Positions 13,901 through 25,049 of a stretch of DNA of 64,000 nucleotides are shown here, one piece after another. Positions within the stretch are counted from its first letter, which is position 1. Each line of letters begins with the position of its first letter. A program made the position numbers and the translations under genes. A model generated the notes under the pieces. That model saw only the letters and a list, made by a program, of their open reading frames with translations. It was not told where the DNA came from and did not search any database. Source of the DNA: Sialis fuliginosa (lineage: Eukaryota > Arthropoda > Insecta > Megaloptera > Sialidae). The stretch covers positions 15,846,761 to 15,910,760 of the forward strand of contig OY540818.1 in assembly GCA_961205875.1 (NCBI GenBank), written 5' to 3'.

Positions 13901-16551
13901 TTGAGTAGAATAAAGATATTCGTTTAGCTGTAAAATTATCGTCGTTTGTTTAAGTATATTTTTTTCTTGATTATGTAGACATATTTGTCATAAGTTATTA
14001 TCAGTTATGAGGGAATTCATAGTAAAATATTATAATTTCCAAAAAAATGCTTTATATAAAATATACATTCATTTAAAAAAACTTTTATTATCAAATAGCA
14101 GAACTTTTGAAACAGTTTTATTATATAAAAGAATAATACGATAATACTATTTGAATCTTAATAATTTTTACTATGTTTTCGTCCTATCCAAATCGTAGAA
14201 AAATAATTTAGTAATCTCTATTGGTCGCATGTATCTTCAACAGTATCTTTGAGTGCTTTAATTATGTCGAGCTTCTTTGGTCTGTCCTTTATCTTTATAA
14301 TTTAAATGATTTCCCAAAACGCTCGAATTGGCAAGACACACGTCATGGGCACCCTTATTAAATTATATATATGACTACATGCCATCCTTTTTACCCTTTA
14401 TTAAATGTTAGCTATTGTATTTATTTCAGCAGTATCAGCATTACATTTTTATTTTTTTAGTATTTAGTCATATACAAATTTATGAACATTGTTTCGTTCT
14501 GTTCTCCGTGTAATATTTGATTTCAGAGAATCATGTAAAACAAGAATCCTTTAACTTTTTAGTGTCCTTCTTTTTGCGGCGCCCGTGACTCTTGCAAACC
14601 CAAAACACCTGGTGGCTTCGCGCCAACATCGGATGTATGTATGCCTTAATACCTAGATATATATTGAAACGCTTTTCAAATTCAAAAAGGTTTTTTTCCA
14701 TTTTGCAGCTAATTTACATAACCATTAACTAGCACTAATTTCAAAACTCGTTTTTTATTATTTTGTTTCAGTCAGGGATCTCAAACTTTGAAACGTAATT
14801 CTATTTTTATTTAATATATTATTTTTCTTCGTTTTTTTTTATTACCAATTTGAATATCATATGGTACATTTATAGTATTGGTCGTTCAAAAAATTCGTAG
14901 GGATTTTTAAGATTCGCATAGATGTGTCATTCTTAAAGGATTAAACCACTTTGTTGCTCGAAAAAAGTAGCTTAAAAAGGACATTTTTTGACGTAACTCT
15001 CAAGTACATTTTTTTATAATTAGGATGCATTAAGGAGTATCTACTGTATGTATATTCTGGAAGGTAACATTTCAACGCATTTTTTAAAACAAAGTTTGCA
15101 CATATTCATTGAGTTTTGTTTATTTTATGGGATTTTAAAAAGTGTCAAATCTCACGTTTGTAAAATTGTTGCAACTTGATTAATATGGCTTACTTTAACC
15201 ACCCTATTTACATATTCTTGCACTCTCATATTATCACTTATGAAATCGCTCCTTACATTATAAACATTCAAAAACCACATTAAGAAACCCTTATACAAAA
15301 AGAACGAAAACTTTTGGGTGGATGTTACATAAAAGATCGCAGGAGGTCATCAAATAAAGGTAGATATAGTTATTAAATAATCATGTTTCATTTTACCTTT
15401 AAAATTCTTACGATATTTTCGACCAACCAATATACTTTAATATTATCTATAATGTTACGAGTATTGTAGATTAAATTTTTGTGTGGTGAGCTAGTTTATA
15501 CCTAGAAATAGATATTTTACTAGAATAGATATTTAGAATAATAGATATGTATGCATCTGCGTATCATCTAGTACTTTTTATATGTTTGGAATATTTTAAA
15601 TAGAGTTTGAGGTCTTCTATAATAATACTTATTTTTTATTACACTAAAACAAAATTGCAATAATATCTTATATCTAATTTAATCGTTGTATTACATTTGG
15701 TATAAAAATGCTATTAGTATGTTTGTATTGACTGTTTTTGTATGGATATTTTTTATTCTTAAGTCATGTGGTTTTCTCGTTTTTTAGATAAATACGAGTA
15801 TATACGCCGTTAGTTTTTAAAGTAATGTAACCCAAATTAAGGAAAATTATTAGACAACTAGTTTCTGTTATATACTTTGTTTTCCCGATGTTATTATCCG
15901 ATATATTTATAGAAAATTGACGTTCAAATGCTGATTTTTGTAAAAAAAATATTTAAAACGCTTATAAGTTTCAACTAATTGCATTTACACTTATACCTCT
16001 CTAGACTATTTTTATAGAGAATTAAATTTCCCATAAAATTAACACTTAACTTATTTTAATAAAAACAATAGTTTTGTTATGAAAGCCTTTTAGACGTTCA
16101 TTTTAACAAATACATCACTTAGAATGTCTGTAACTTTTGATACTTTAAATTGTGAGTCATGACTTTGTAAAAACTTTTGTAGAGAATTTTATCTTCTACA
16201 AAATGATGTCCTTAAAAAAAATTCAGCAGTTATCATAAATCAGTAATACCAACTTTAGTACTAAAAAATCATTTCCCCATGTTATTTAAATGGAAAACGG
16301 GACCTTCCTTTGCGACACCTCCCTTCGGCGAGGATTTTTTTGAGGTCGTGTAAAACAAAAATGAAAATTGATAGAAATATGTCAACTCCCTACAAAAACA
16401 GTCAATTGGTAATTTGTATGCGAATTACGACTAATAACAAAACAATATAAAACTAATAACAAGATTTGTTTTTAGATCAAGTGTAGACGCCAATAGTCGA
16501 CCGATGTTTCACAAGTCTGATACATTCCACAAGGAGACCGCGTTCCAATGA
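4972..16551 (+). CDS. Ih: Ih (HCN) hyperpolarization-activated cyclic-nucleotide-gated cation channel, 3' part (6 exons)
   Basis: Plasma-membrane pacemaker channel gated by hyperpolarization and cyclic nucleotides. Exons read by frame and GT-AG sites: 4972-5121, 6799-7017, 9039-9303, 10116-10392, 11647-11904, 16476-16551 (1245 nt, 414 residues plus TGA). The first exon starts in phase 0 with [15 protein letters not shown] (S5). Exon 2 holds the pore with the CIGYG filter followed by RFPPQS, then S6. Exon 3 is the C-linker ([14 protein letters not shown]). Exon 4 is the cyclic-nucleotide-binding domain with [10 protein letters not shown] and [12 protein letters not shown]; the position after RR is Val, where vertebrate HCN has Thr. 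Exon 5 begins [10 protein letters not shown], and the last short exon ends KETAFQ. The N-terminus and S1-S4 were not found in 1-4971, so they lie upstream. Exons are clearly GC-richer than the introns. From memory the protein closely follows Drosophila Ih. Alternative exons are possible. Confidence 0.95.
5862..5960. repeat. Long hairpin in Ih intron
   Basis: The arms 5862-5903 and 5918-5960 are complementary over about 42 bp with only a few mismatches, around a loop of roughly 14 nt. The word ATTTCATTTAAGAATGCAG on the left returns as its complement on the right. The size and stem would suit a pre-miRNA. However, the sequence immediately downstream (about 5970-6090) and a second hairpin 500 bp away look like parts of a dispersed repeat, so a transposon origin is as likely. 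Confidence 0.6.
6371..6445. repeat. Hairpin with 24-bp arms in Ih intron
   Basis: The arms 6371-6394 and 6422-6445 pair over 24 bp (GGCTTCTGGGTGTA against TACACCCAGAAGCC). The adjoining segment 6443-6472 is in turn the complement of 8338-8367 in the next intron, with the shared words ACCGCGGAAGCCTCAAG and CTTGAGGTTTCCGCGGT allowing mismatches. These are fragments of one dispersed repeat with inverted parts. Confidence 0.6.
7018..9038 (+). other. Ih intron between the pore and C-linker exons
   Basis: Contains the 80-bp inverted repeat at 7501-7710 and a repeat segment at 7048-7133 that recurs at 52445-52510. The segment 8338-8367 is an inverted match to 6443-6472. The remainder is AT-rich with nothing recognised. 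Confidence 0.7.
7501..7710. repeat. 80-bp inverted repeat, near perfect, 50-nt spacer
   Basis: 7501-7580 and 7631-7710 are reverse complements over 80 bp with two mismatches by eye (both arms carry GTATCGCAAGCTTTCGATTC or its complement), separated by 50 nt. An RNA copy would form a very stable 80-bp hairpin. No target duplication was noticed. It may be a recent foldback element or two tail-to-tail copies of a repeat end. Confidence 0.85.
9540..9873. mobile_element. hAT-type MITE with 8-bp target duplication
   Basis: It begins CAGGCCCGGATTTA and ends TAAATCCGGGCCTG. It is flanked by the exact 8-bp duplication TCTACACC (9532-9539 and 9874-9881), typical of hAT transposons. Sub-terminal words TTGCCGCCCCTAGGCAG and CTTGCCGCCCTAGGCAG are direct copies. 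It is 334 bp, non-coding, and lies in the Ih intron 3' of the C-linker exon. Confidence 0.9.
10530..11447. mobile_element. Foldback element in Ih intron after the CNBD exon
   Basis: The ends GATAAGCATATGAAAATTGC and its complement open two long arms (about 10530-10870 and 11025-11447) that pair through words such as CGGATTGGATAAACCGATTT. The right arm carries extra sequence near 11185-11265. The sequences flanking it on both sides (10420-10529 and 11448-11580) look like a second dispersed repeat into which the foldback was inserted; 11475-11566 recurs inverted at 30485-30600. No reading frame of note. The arrangement starts within 30 bp of the exon donor at 10393. Confidence 0.75.
11984..12850. 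mobile_element. hAT-type element, 867 bp, 8-bp target duplication
   Basis: It begins CATAGACATAGAGAATGGAC and ends GTCCATTCTCTATGTCTATG, with the exact 8-bp duplication GTCTGGAT at 11976-11983 and 12851-12858. The ends match those of the shorter element at 28504-28734, so this is the same family. No transposase frame was seen. It contains a perfect 66-bp palindrome in its middle. Confidence 0.9.
12508..12573. repeat. Perfect 66-bp palindrome
   Basis: 12508-12540 is the exact reverse complement of 12541-12573, with no spacer. It lies inside the hAT element at 11984-12850. A perfect palindrome of this length would be prone to cruciform formation and deletion. Confidence 0.95.
12998..13365 (+). 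mobile_element. Partial copy of a dispersed element (second copy at 48046-48673)
   Basis: Begins with GGCAGTATTGCGATGTGA and runs into a segment at about 13085-13365 that matches 48096-48393 in the same orientation, including GTTTGTGTTTTTTGGGGTCA and AAAATGG(C/T)GGACTTGTAAA. The right terminus present at 48651-48673 is missing here, so this copy looks truncated. Confidence 0.75.
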
Positions 16552-16900
16552 TGACGCTCGACTCCCTAGTGGATTAGCTCCACTTTGTGTACAGTGATTG
16601 TTGTTGTATAAACTATAACGCTCGATCTCTGAAGGGTGTCACATTGTTACTTCCTCACAGTTTTATTTTTCATAGAGTTGACGCAAAAACTGTTTCTCTT
16701 AAGTATCTATATCGCCTAAGAATATCTCAATATAAACAAAATACAGAAACTCATTTTAGATATAGGTTAGAAGGGCTTTCAAATGAAACGGTGATGCTTC
16801 ATTGAAATCAAAAAAATATAAATATTCAATTCGTTAATAAAATTGGCAATACAATACTTAAAGCCACTTTAAAATAAGTAAGTAAATTTGATGTATTTTT
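16552..16900 (+). other. Probable 3' untranslated region of Ih
   Basis: The sequence after the TGA at 16549-16551 stays non-coding. An AATAAA at 16836-16841 is the first plausible poly-A signal, 285 bp after the stop. In this AT-rich DNA such hexamers are frequent, so the real end is unknown. Confidence 0.4.
16836..16841 (+). terminator. Candidate poly-A signal for Ih
   Basis: AATAAA 285 bp downstream of the Ih stop codon. It is placed only by sequence, and others occur further on. Confidence 0.3.
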
Positions 16901-17314
16901 TATTCGATTTCTACCTGCGATTTTAACTTTATATATTGTATAATATATATATTAATTAATTTCATTTAAACTCGTTTGTGTTATCTACGTAACAAGGCAT
17001 TCAAATAACAGAAAATAATATTAAAAAAAGTTATCATAAATTAATATGATCCTAAATTTCTACCAAAAACTCCCGTGTTTAAGAAATATGTTGGATACAT
17101 ATGCATTTAGGTATATATTGTTGACAAAATCGATGGTTTTTTTTAAATATCGTATCGATAAATAAAATAATTTACTTCCAAGCACAATTCCAATGAAACT
17201 TCATCTTACTAGATTTCATTAATTAATTTGTTGAGTTAGAGTAGGCTAAGAACTAGGTTAAATATACCAGTGGTTTCTACATAACGTTTTTTTCTCTTTT
17301 TATCTACATATATA

Positions 17315-17672
17315 CAGGATGTCCCATTTTAATCTATCACCCACCTTAATTTTTTTATCTATCAATAAAATTAAAAAATGTTTCAAATAAAACTTATTTG
17401 ATTTTGAGGGGAAACCAAAATGGCGTAGTTAATTTGGTGGATGTACTCAAGGTCAAATAGGATCAACATTTTTTTTTTCAAATAGACACCTATATTTTTT
17501 ATCTTATGGGAAAAAAACTAGCAGCTTTTTTCTTATATAATTTTTAGTGTGACTTCATTTTTCTTTGATATTTTGGTTCCTCCTCAAAACCAAAAAAGTT
17601 TTATTTGAAACATTTTTTGATTTAATTTATAGATAAATAAATTAAGGGGGGTGATTAAAATGGAACACACTG
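17315..17672. mobile_element. Inverted-repeat element with TA flanks
   Basis: It opens CAGGATGTCCCATTTTAATC and closes GATTAAAATGGAACACACTG, with TA on both sides (17313-17314, 17673-17674). Inner arms also pair, for example GTTTCAAATAAAACTT near 17378 against its complement near 17598. The first few terminal bases resemble those of the 2523-3273 element. Non-coding. Confidence 0.8.
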
Positions 17673-18203
17673 TATAGTTAGTAAAAAAATATTTTAAACC
17701 ATTTAATTTTAGTTTATTTATTATCATTTCAATCGCGAAAATAAGGATTCTAATGTTGGGTATTATAGAGAATTTGTTCTCAAGCAAAAGCTATCTACGA
17801 GATATTAAATCGTCATACATTTGCTCAAGATTTTATAGCAGTGGTAATAAATATATAACAATGTAAATGCTATGCATTCTATCACCGCTGATTTCTACTA
17901 AACAGCACTTCATTTAAGTGGAAGCAATAATAAGAGAAAGCAAATATTTGAGTAGTAATATATTTGTCTTTTAAACACATTTGCAGTAAATATTCTGCGC
18001 ATGTGACATTTAACAAAGATAAATTTACTCAGTTTATTATTTCTCTTTCTACCGACAGGCTGCCATATTCATACCATACCATTGATTATACCTGTCAGTG
18101 GGTTGTCATTAACATTTAATACCTCGCAGATTGCTTTTTTATCAAAAGGGAATTCTTTATAATACTTAACATGACATATTTGAATATCAAAAACGGTCAC
18201 AAA

Positions 18204-18403
18204 NNNNNNNNNNNNNNNNNNNNNNNNNNNNNNNNNNNNNNNNNNNNNNNNNNNNNNNNNNNNNNNNNNNNNNNNNNNNNNNNNNNNNNNNNNNNNNNNN
18301 NNNNNNNNNNNNNNNNNNNNNNNNNNNNNNNNNNNNNNNNNNNNNNNNNNNNNNNNNNNNNNNNNNNNNNNNNNNNNNNNNNNNNNNNNNNNNNNNNNNN
18401 NNN
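18204..18403. other. Assembly gap (200 N)
   Basis: A run of exactly 200 N. The round number suggests a scaffolding placeholder rather than a measured length. Neighbouring sequence is AT-rich spacer with no sign of a gene cut by the gap. Confidence 0.99.
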
Positions 18404-20604
18404 CAACATTACGTGCACATTGTGTAAAATATCAGGGCTTATTCTGATATTACTTATTTAAAGTGTTTAAAGAATAAAAACTTAAATAATACATTAATTT
18501 CTATTTTTCAAACGAATCATTTTTCGAAGTTGTCAAAAATTTTGCAATTTTCACCGTAAGCCATTTCTCATATGAAATGTGCAGGGTCCTTTAATTCGTC
18601 TATTTTAATTATCAAAATAAAAAACCGCGTTTAATTTTCAGTAAATTATTATTTTCTAACAATAAGGTAAAGGGAGATAAAAAAATAAACTTCTCCTATT
18701 AATAATTTATAACCAGTGGATTAAGGTCATTTAATTACTACTTACCAAATTACTTGTTGTTCTATATAAGGAGTAATTATAATTTTAATCAAACAAATTG
18801 TTATTAATACAAAAATGTATTAAATATTATTTATTATAATAAGTAATAATATACAAACCGAATTTAAATTTAAAATAAATATTCACATATTATACATATA
18901 AAAAATAAGAAAACCTTACCTATAATCGAAATTAAATATATTTGAAGTTTATACTAATCTATTTGATATATAAAATATAAAACGCGAAAGATCACATAGG
19001 CAAATGGACGGACAGACTGTAGTGTATAACTCTTGTTGAATTTTGATTATTTTATTTTATGAGGTTACGAACGCTAGCTGTGATTACATCGACCTGTTAG
19101 CATAAATGTGTCTTTTGTCTTTTTTAATATCGTTGTCATTGGTCTGACGCCATGCTACAAAGGTCGAGAAAGAAATAATATTGGAAATAAAAAAAAGTAT
19201 TTATGTATCTATTTAATTATTGTTATATTTTTAATAGACTCGTTGTTTCAATATTTGACAAAATATTATTAACTCTTAGTTTGTTTGTGACAATAAAACA
19301 ATCATTTTAATGAGATATATAAATTTTCATGAAAATGTCGACTGCAAGTATGAGAAAAACAATAAAAATAACAGTCTGATAGTGAAATGATAACGGTTTT
19401 AGGAGAAAATATACTTTTTAACTGTTTCAACAATATGTAATTTTTCAATATTTTGTAAAATATGATAACAGGGTCTCCTAATATTTATTTGAAACGTTGC
19501 AGTTTGATAAAATTTATAAGTCAAGTTATATTTTTCAAATAATCTAATTTTGTTGTTTTATTTGTTTGTTGATAATATATTTCAAATGTATTTTATTCGG
19601 ATTAAAAATATTGGCATCATTGTAATGAGCTAGAAAAATTTAATTGAATATCTACTAGTTGTTTATCATACAAAATAATTTTTCCTAGAAATGTAAATTG
19701 CCTAAACATATCATTTCAAGCAATTTAATAATATTATTATAGCATTATAATTTTTGCTACCAAAAAATTTGTAAAATATATATCCATGAAAAATATGCCA
19801 ATTAAATAAAGCCATATCATTTTTTGTATTTTAATAAAAAAAAATAATTATCATAGTATAATGAAAATGTAAAGACTAAAGGAGAATGGTTAATAATTAA
19901 TTAAGGATGTGGCAAAACATGTTTATTATTTTTATATTATTAAATTATGTATGTTAAACAACAGTAAATTTCAAATTGTATTTATGTATAGAAAATGGAT
20001 GCTATGAAATGGTATACTTGGTTAAGACCATAAAAATATTTATTATTATTATTATTTTTTAATTTAATTAAATTCTTATTAGTACATTTAAATGTTAGCC
20101 CCTTGATATTTGATGGTCTAAAGAAGGGCCTCAAAACAATTTTTTCATACTCTCTGATATGTCAATAAGATATTGATGAAAAAAAGTAATTATCAAGTAG
20201 TGTTGTTTTTAATAAAACAATGTATTTATTATAATTAGTTGACTTAGTGCACAATTAGAAAGAGTTTGTTTATGAGAATATTGTATATGAAATCTTTAGT
20301 ACTGTTATAATTCACAGCTGATTATTTATATTTATTATTTTTGATGCTTTTTTCTTCAAGCTTGTCAACCGAATCTTTCATTGCCATTTTACAGGGTAGT
20401 TGTTTAGTAAATAGATTTTGAAATGTAAAATATAAAAAAGTAACTGTTGTTGAATCTTAATGATACTCACTTAATTGTTAATAGTGTGCACATTAGTGGT
20501 ATATGGTAACACATTTGTAATGTCAAAAATCTTACATTAGTTATAACATCGTTATATCAAATAATATCAAGCGCAAATGTTTTATTTATCCAATTAAATA
20601 GGCC

Positions 20605-20915
20605 AATCCCCAGAGCTAAATTAAAAAGCGTTAATTCATACAATGTAATTTATTGGATAAATAGGTTCATTAATACATTCCATTTTGTAACCATGAATTC
20701 CGACCGGAAGGCATTAGAAAATAGTTTTTAAAATTTTGTTTTCTTTGAAATTTTATAGAGAGCGTGAAAATCGCACATTTCTAATGCAGGTCGGAATTTA
20801 AGGTCACAAAATGGAATGTAATAAGTTTAAGCCTTAATAAACGCATCTATTCAATAAGTTGCGTTGTATGAATTAACGCTTTTTTATATCAATTTTATAG
20901 CTCAAGGGACTATTA
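20605..20915. mobile_element. Palindromic MITE-like element
   Basis: The two halves are near complements around a centre at about 20750. AAGCGTTAATTCATACAA (left) pairs with TTGTATGAATTAACGCTT (right), and ACATTCCATTTTGT with ACAAAATGGAATGT. About 310 bp, no coding capacity, and no clear target duplication identified. Confidence 0.7.
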
Positions 20916-22041
20916 CTGAAAACAATATGATTTCATACAATTAAATTATAATTTTAGTAATTGTTATTATTATTTATTTGAGAATATAACGAATTATAAC
21001 TAATTATAAAATATAGGCGTCTTTTACCCACAAAAAGGCACTAAAAAGAACAATATCATTGTTCAATTGAAAATTACTATAAGTATAAGATATAATTATA
21101 ACAAAATGCCGTGTCAAAATCATCACAAATTAACGAAGCATTCACAATCGAGGTTTGTAGATTACTTACTATTACATTTTAACTATAAATAAGTATATTT
21201 TACATTTCAAAAACTCCCCCTTCCCTAATATCCTTGCATAGACTGATATAATATTATATAGTAAAACTGCTTTGCAAAAATATGATAGTAATCTAAAATT
21301 GCCTGAGTCTTTATCGTTCTTTGTATAACCAAAAAGTGATGTTGAAACTAAATACAGTTCTGTAGATATGGCTTGCAAAATAATGTTATCGTAGTCAGTA
21401 TAAAATACATATTTATTTTTATGATAGGATACCTAATAAGGATGTTATTTTGTTATAAATTAAGGAATCGAGGTTGACGGTGATGTTAAGAACAATGAAG
21501 ACTTATTAACTCTTAGTAGTAAAGAAATGAAGTTTATTCAAGATCAGTTTGAACAGAAAATCTAAATTACTTTATGTTCAATTTAAATAAACAAATACGT
21601 CATACAAACAACTTATCAGCATTGCCAAATGTTTGTATTTAAAAGAGTGAAATTATATGTAGATAAAATACAAATATTGGTTTTGCTATTTTGACGACTG
21701 CAATTATATTAAGTTTAACACTTAACTTTAAACGAATCTATACTAAAACCACCTCTTGTGTGTTAGATGAACTCTTTAGAATGTGTGAAATAGCTGTGAA
21801 GGCTGGTTACGGGGCCATATAGAAATCAAAGTCATAATTTACTTTTATTAATGTGGACCGAATAAAAATTAACATCATTTCCTATCACATTTTACCCTTC
21901 ATAAATGAATATTAGTTCCCATAGTTTAGAGAAATTTTATTTTTCAATTTTTGATGGTAGTTTGAATTAATACAATATTATGTTTTAAAAATGTTTGTTT
22001 ACGTTAGATACATTCCAATGTCATGATACAATAAAAACTAC

Positions 22042-22420
22042 AGGGTGTCCCCTAATGCTGTTATTGAAAAAACAAAAATAGCGTTGAAAAGAATAAAATC
22101 TGCAGTTTTTAATAGGTATGTGCATCAGTTTATTTTATTGATCAAAAATATGTTAAAATTATAGATAATTCTGTTGAAAATAACACAAAACATTATCTTA
22201 ATGCGGATTTATTTTCAAAAAATGATGTGACGTTTAAATAAATAATGAGTTTGTAACCTATTTAATGTGGTTTCACTTAATACGAAATATCCTACAAGAA
22301 CACTTTCCTCTCGAAAGATTATTCATTTTAATGCACACGTACTTGCTTCTATAAAATTGCATACTCTCCTCATTTCAACGCAATTTCGTTTTTCAATAAC
22401 TGCATTAATTTGAAAATGAC
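22042..22420. mobile_element. Degenerate inverted-repeat element
   Basis: Begins CAGGGTGTCCCC like the element at 2523-3273. Its inner word TGCTGTTATTGAAAAAAC pairs with GTTTTTCAATAACTGCA near 22388-22404. A matching right terminus is not visible, so the copy is eroded or truncated. Confidence 0.5.
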
Positions 22421-25049
22421 AACTTCTCGTGGAACATTCTGTACCTTTTATTTTTGTTAATTATTTACCCATGATAATAAATTTCCAGTTGTCATTAACT
22501 ATTCTGTATTAAATTGTGAATGGATATTTTATTTTGTATATCAGTAATGTTTAAGATATTGGCATGCATAACTTCAAATAAATTTTTAAAATTCATTTTG
22601 ATCTTGAATATACTATAATGTCTGAGAATTAACTACCAAAAGTGCTGATCACTCTATTACAGTTTCATCTCTGTAAATCATAGGCCATGTTTGTTTAAAG
22701 ATTGATTATATTTTAAATAATTAATAATTATATTTAGATATATTTTTATTTGTTGTTTCGAATGTATTATCATTGTCAGTTTAGTTTAAGTTATTTTAAG
22801 TAATTAACATATATATTTTGTTATTGTAAAATAAGTTTTATTTATTTTTATATTCTAACATTATTGATCAATAATCAAAATAAATGACATTTTCAAAAAG
22901 AATTTAAAATCGTATCACAATTTTTTTTGAGTAATTTATCTTATTTAGATTACCAATTTGAAGTTTATAAATTTACAAAAAAAAATATATAAATTTCAAG
23001 TTGAAATGAAAGTTGAACTTTTGACCTAATTTATTGATATGTGTATTTAATTTTTGTTATTTGAAAATGGTTCAACTTTCATTGTTTATGTATTGATAAT
23101 ACATAAAAAGTAGATCGCCAGAATGCGATTTATAAGTAAAATAAACTTATTGAAATATGTTTTTGTAAATAGAATGTAAATATACAATCGAAACAGAGCG
23201 ATCTAGATTTTATGTATATATTCACATACAGTTAGAAAAAGTAATGCATCAAACAGTCAATTTAAAAATAAATAGCAAATAGTTTTAATTCTTAGAGATT
23301 TTTTAATACGTTTGAATTCATGAGTTTGCTGACTGTAGAACTAATTCAATGAATATATACTTTTTAAAATTCAAATATTTTTATTAGATCTTTCTATACA
23401 ATTGGAAATCACATATCATTTATAAATATTCTTTATAAATATCAAAAATACTGCCAATAATGTATTTGGTGATTTATTTTAATTCGGGAAAAAAATAAGT
23501 AAATTTTTTATAATTATATTTTATTTCTCTTTTTTTGAGGTGAGATTTTCTGGAACAAAGCCTTAGCAGTTATATATTCATTGACATCGTTGACAATTGC
23601 GATAAGTTCAACAAATACGGTATAATTATCTATCAAATTTCGCTGTGATCTATTATTACTTTACTATTAGTGGTGTATTTGCTTTGTATAATGTAACTAT
23701 GGGTAATATCTAATCATAATCATTTACACCAAGACTCGGTATAATAAATTCAATCACGAAATTTAATAAAAAACATTTATTTCTCCAAACATTATACATA
23801 TACAATTTATCATCAAATGTAAAACTAATGTAATTGTAATAATATCATTTTCGTTTATGTATTAAACCATAAAACATTTAATATATAATATATATATCTA
23901 CCTTTAACAGCAATAAAGTTAATTCAATCTTTACAAGTTTTTTTTTATTAAAATACTAAATATTCGACGTTTTGACCATCGTACCTAATTTTTAATGATA
24001 TTTTTGTTATGCAGAGTTTGCTAAAATCAGTTTACAAATTGGTGTAAATGGTTAATGAGTTTGTGAACGGGGTATATATAGCACCTACCACACACACACC
24101 AAGCAATTGTTCTCTGAATCCACATCCAATATCCGCCCATGGTTTTTGACACCCCTTGGGTCTGTATATTATATTTCAACTCATTCAGTTATAATAATAA
24201 TTAAACATATAAATATATATTATACACTGCTGTTTGATTTATCCAGTTTTTATTCAGCATTTAATTTAAGGTAAGTATGTAAAGAAATTAGAAAAAAATA
24301 CTTTTTTAAATACAAGCTTTGATATACATACATATGCACTAAAAGATAAAAACATAACTGGCCACATTTATTTACTATTAATGTCAGAATAAAAAATACT
24401 AATTGTCTAAGAACGTCGCGACCCGTTTCCCCTATTATAAACATATTATATTTAATATCTTGGCGCGATCTTACTGATTCAAACTTTATAATAATAAGAG
24501 AATTAATTGCTCTAAGTCCGTCGCGAACCTTTTTTTCTATTATAAACAAATTTTTAATGGTTTTTTCCCATGCGCGCGGGCGCAGCATGCTATAAATCAA
24601 TTATTTAAAGATATTTAAACTATTATTATCAAAAGTGTATTACATTTTAGAGATACTAGACATTTTAATCTATATAATCATAACCACAATTTTCTCGAAA
24701 TTGTCTGTGAAATATTGTTTGTTATTTTTTTAATTTCAAGCGCGCTATTATTATTTATGGTGTATTACATTTTATAGATACGAGATATACTAATCTATTT
24801 ATTCATTACATAATGAACAAAGGTGATTAAGTGAATACTTAAATAATTATATTTGTCTATTTTGCTTGAAATGCTTGAAATATGATACATTTTGAATCGG
24901 ATATTTAAAGTAGCTTTTCATATTTATTTTAAAAGGAGACTATTAGACAGTAAATATTTTTAAAAAACTCTGGGAATACTACAAAGTCTGTAGGTACTTG
25001 TATATTATAAATAAAATACTAAATATAGTATTATCTTGTTTTTACTCCA

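Larger units (their letters stand above)
11905..16475 (+). other. Last Ih intron (4.6 kb)
   Basis: Holds the hAT element 11984-12850 and a repeat at about 12998-13365 that has a second copy at 48046-48673. Both sides are AT-rich with poly-A and poly-T runs. No further coding exon was recognised between the splice sites, although an alternative C-terminal exon cannot be excluded. Confidence 0.65.
16901..25049. other. Gene-poor spacer between Ih and the 25-kb foldback region
   Basis: AT-rich sequence with the elements at 17315-17672, 20605-20915 and 22042-22420 and the gap at 18204-18403. A short tandem pair occurs at about 24400-24446 and 24508-24554 (both with GTCGCGA and TATTATAAACA). No open frame with family resemblance was seen on either strand. 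Confidence 0.6.

Noticed and set aside
18171-18461. Open frames across the N run
   Set aside because: Made only by the gap.
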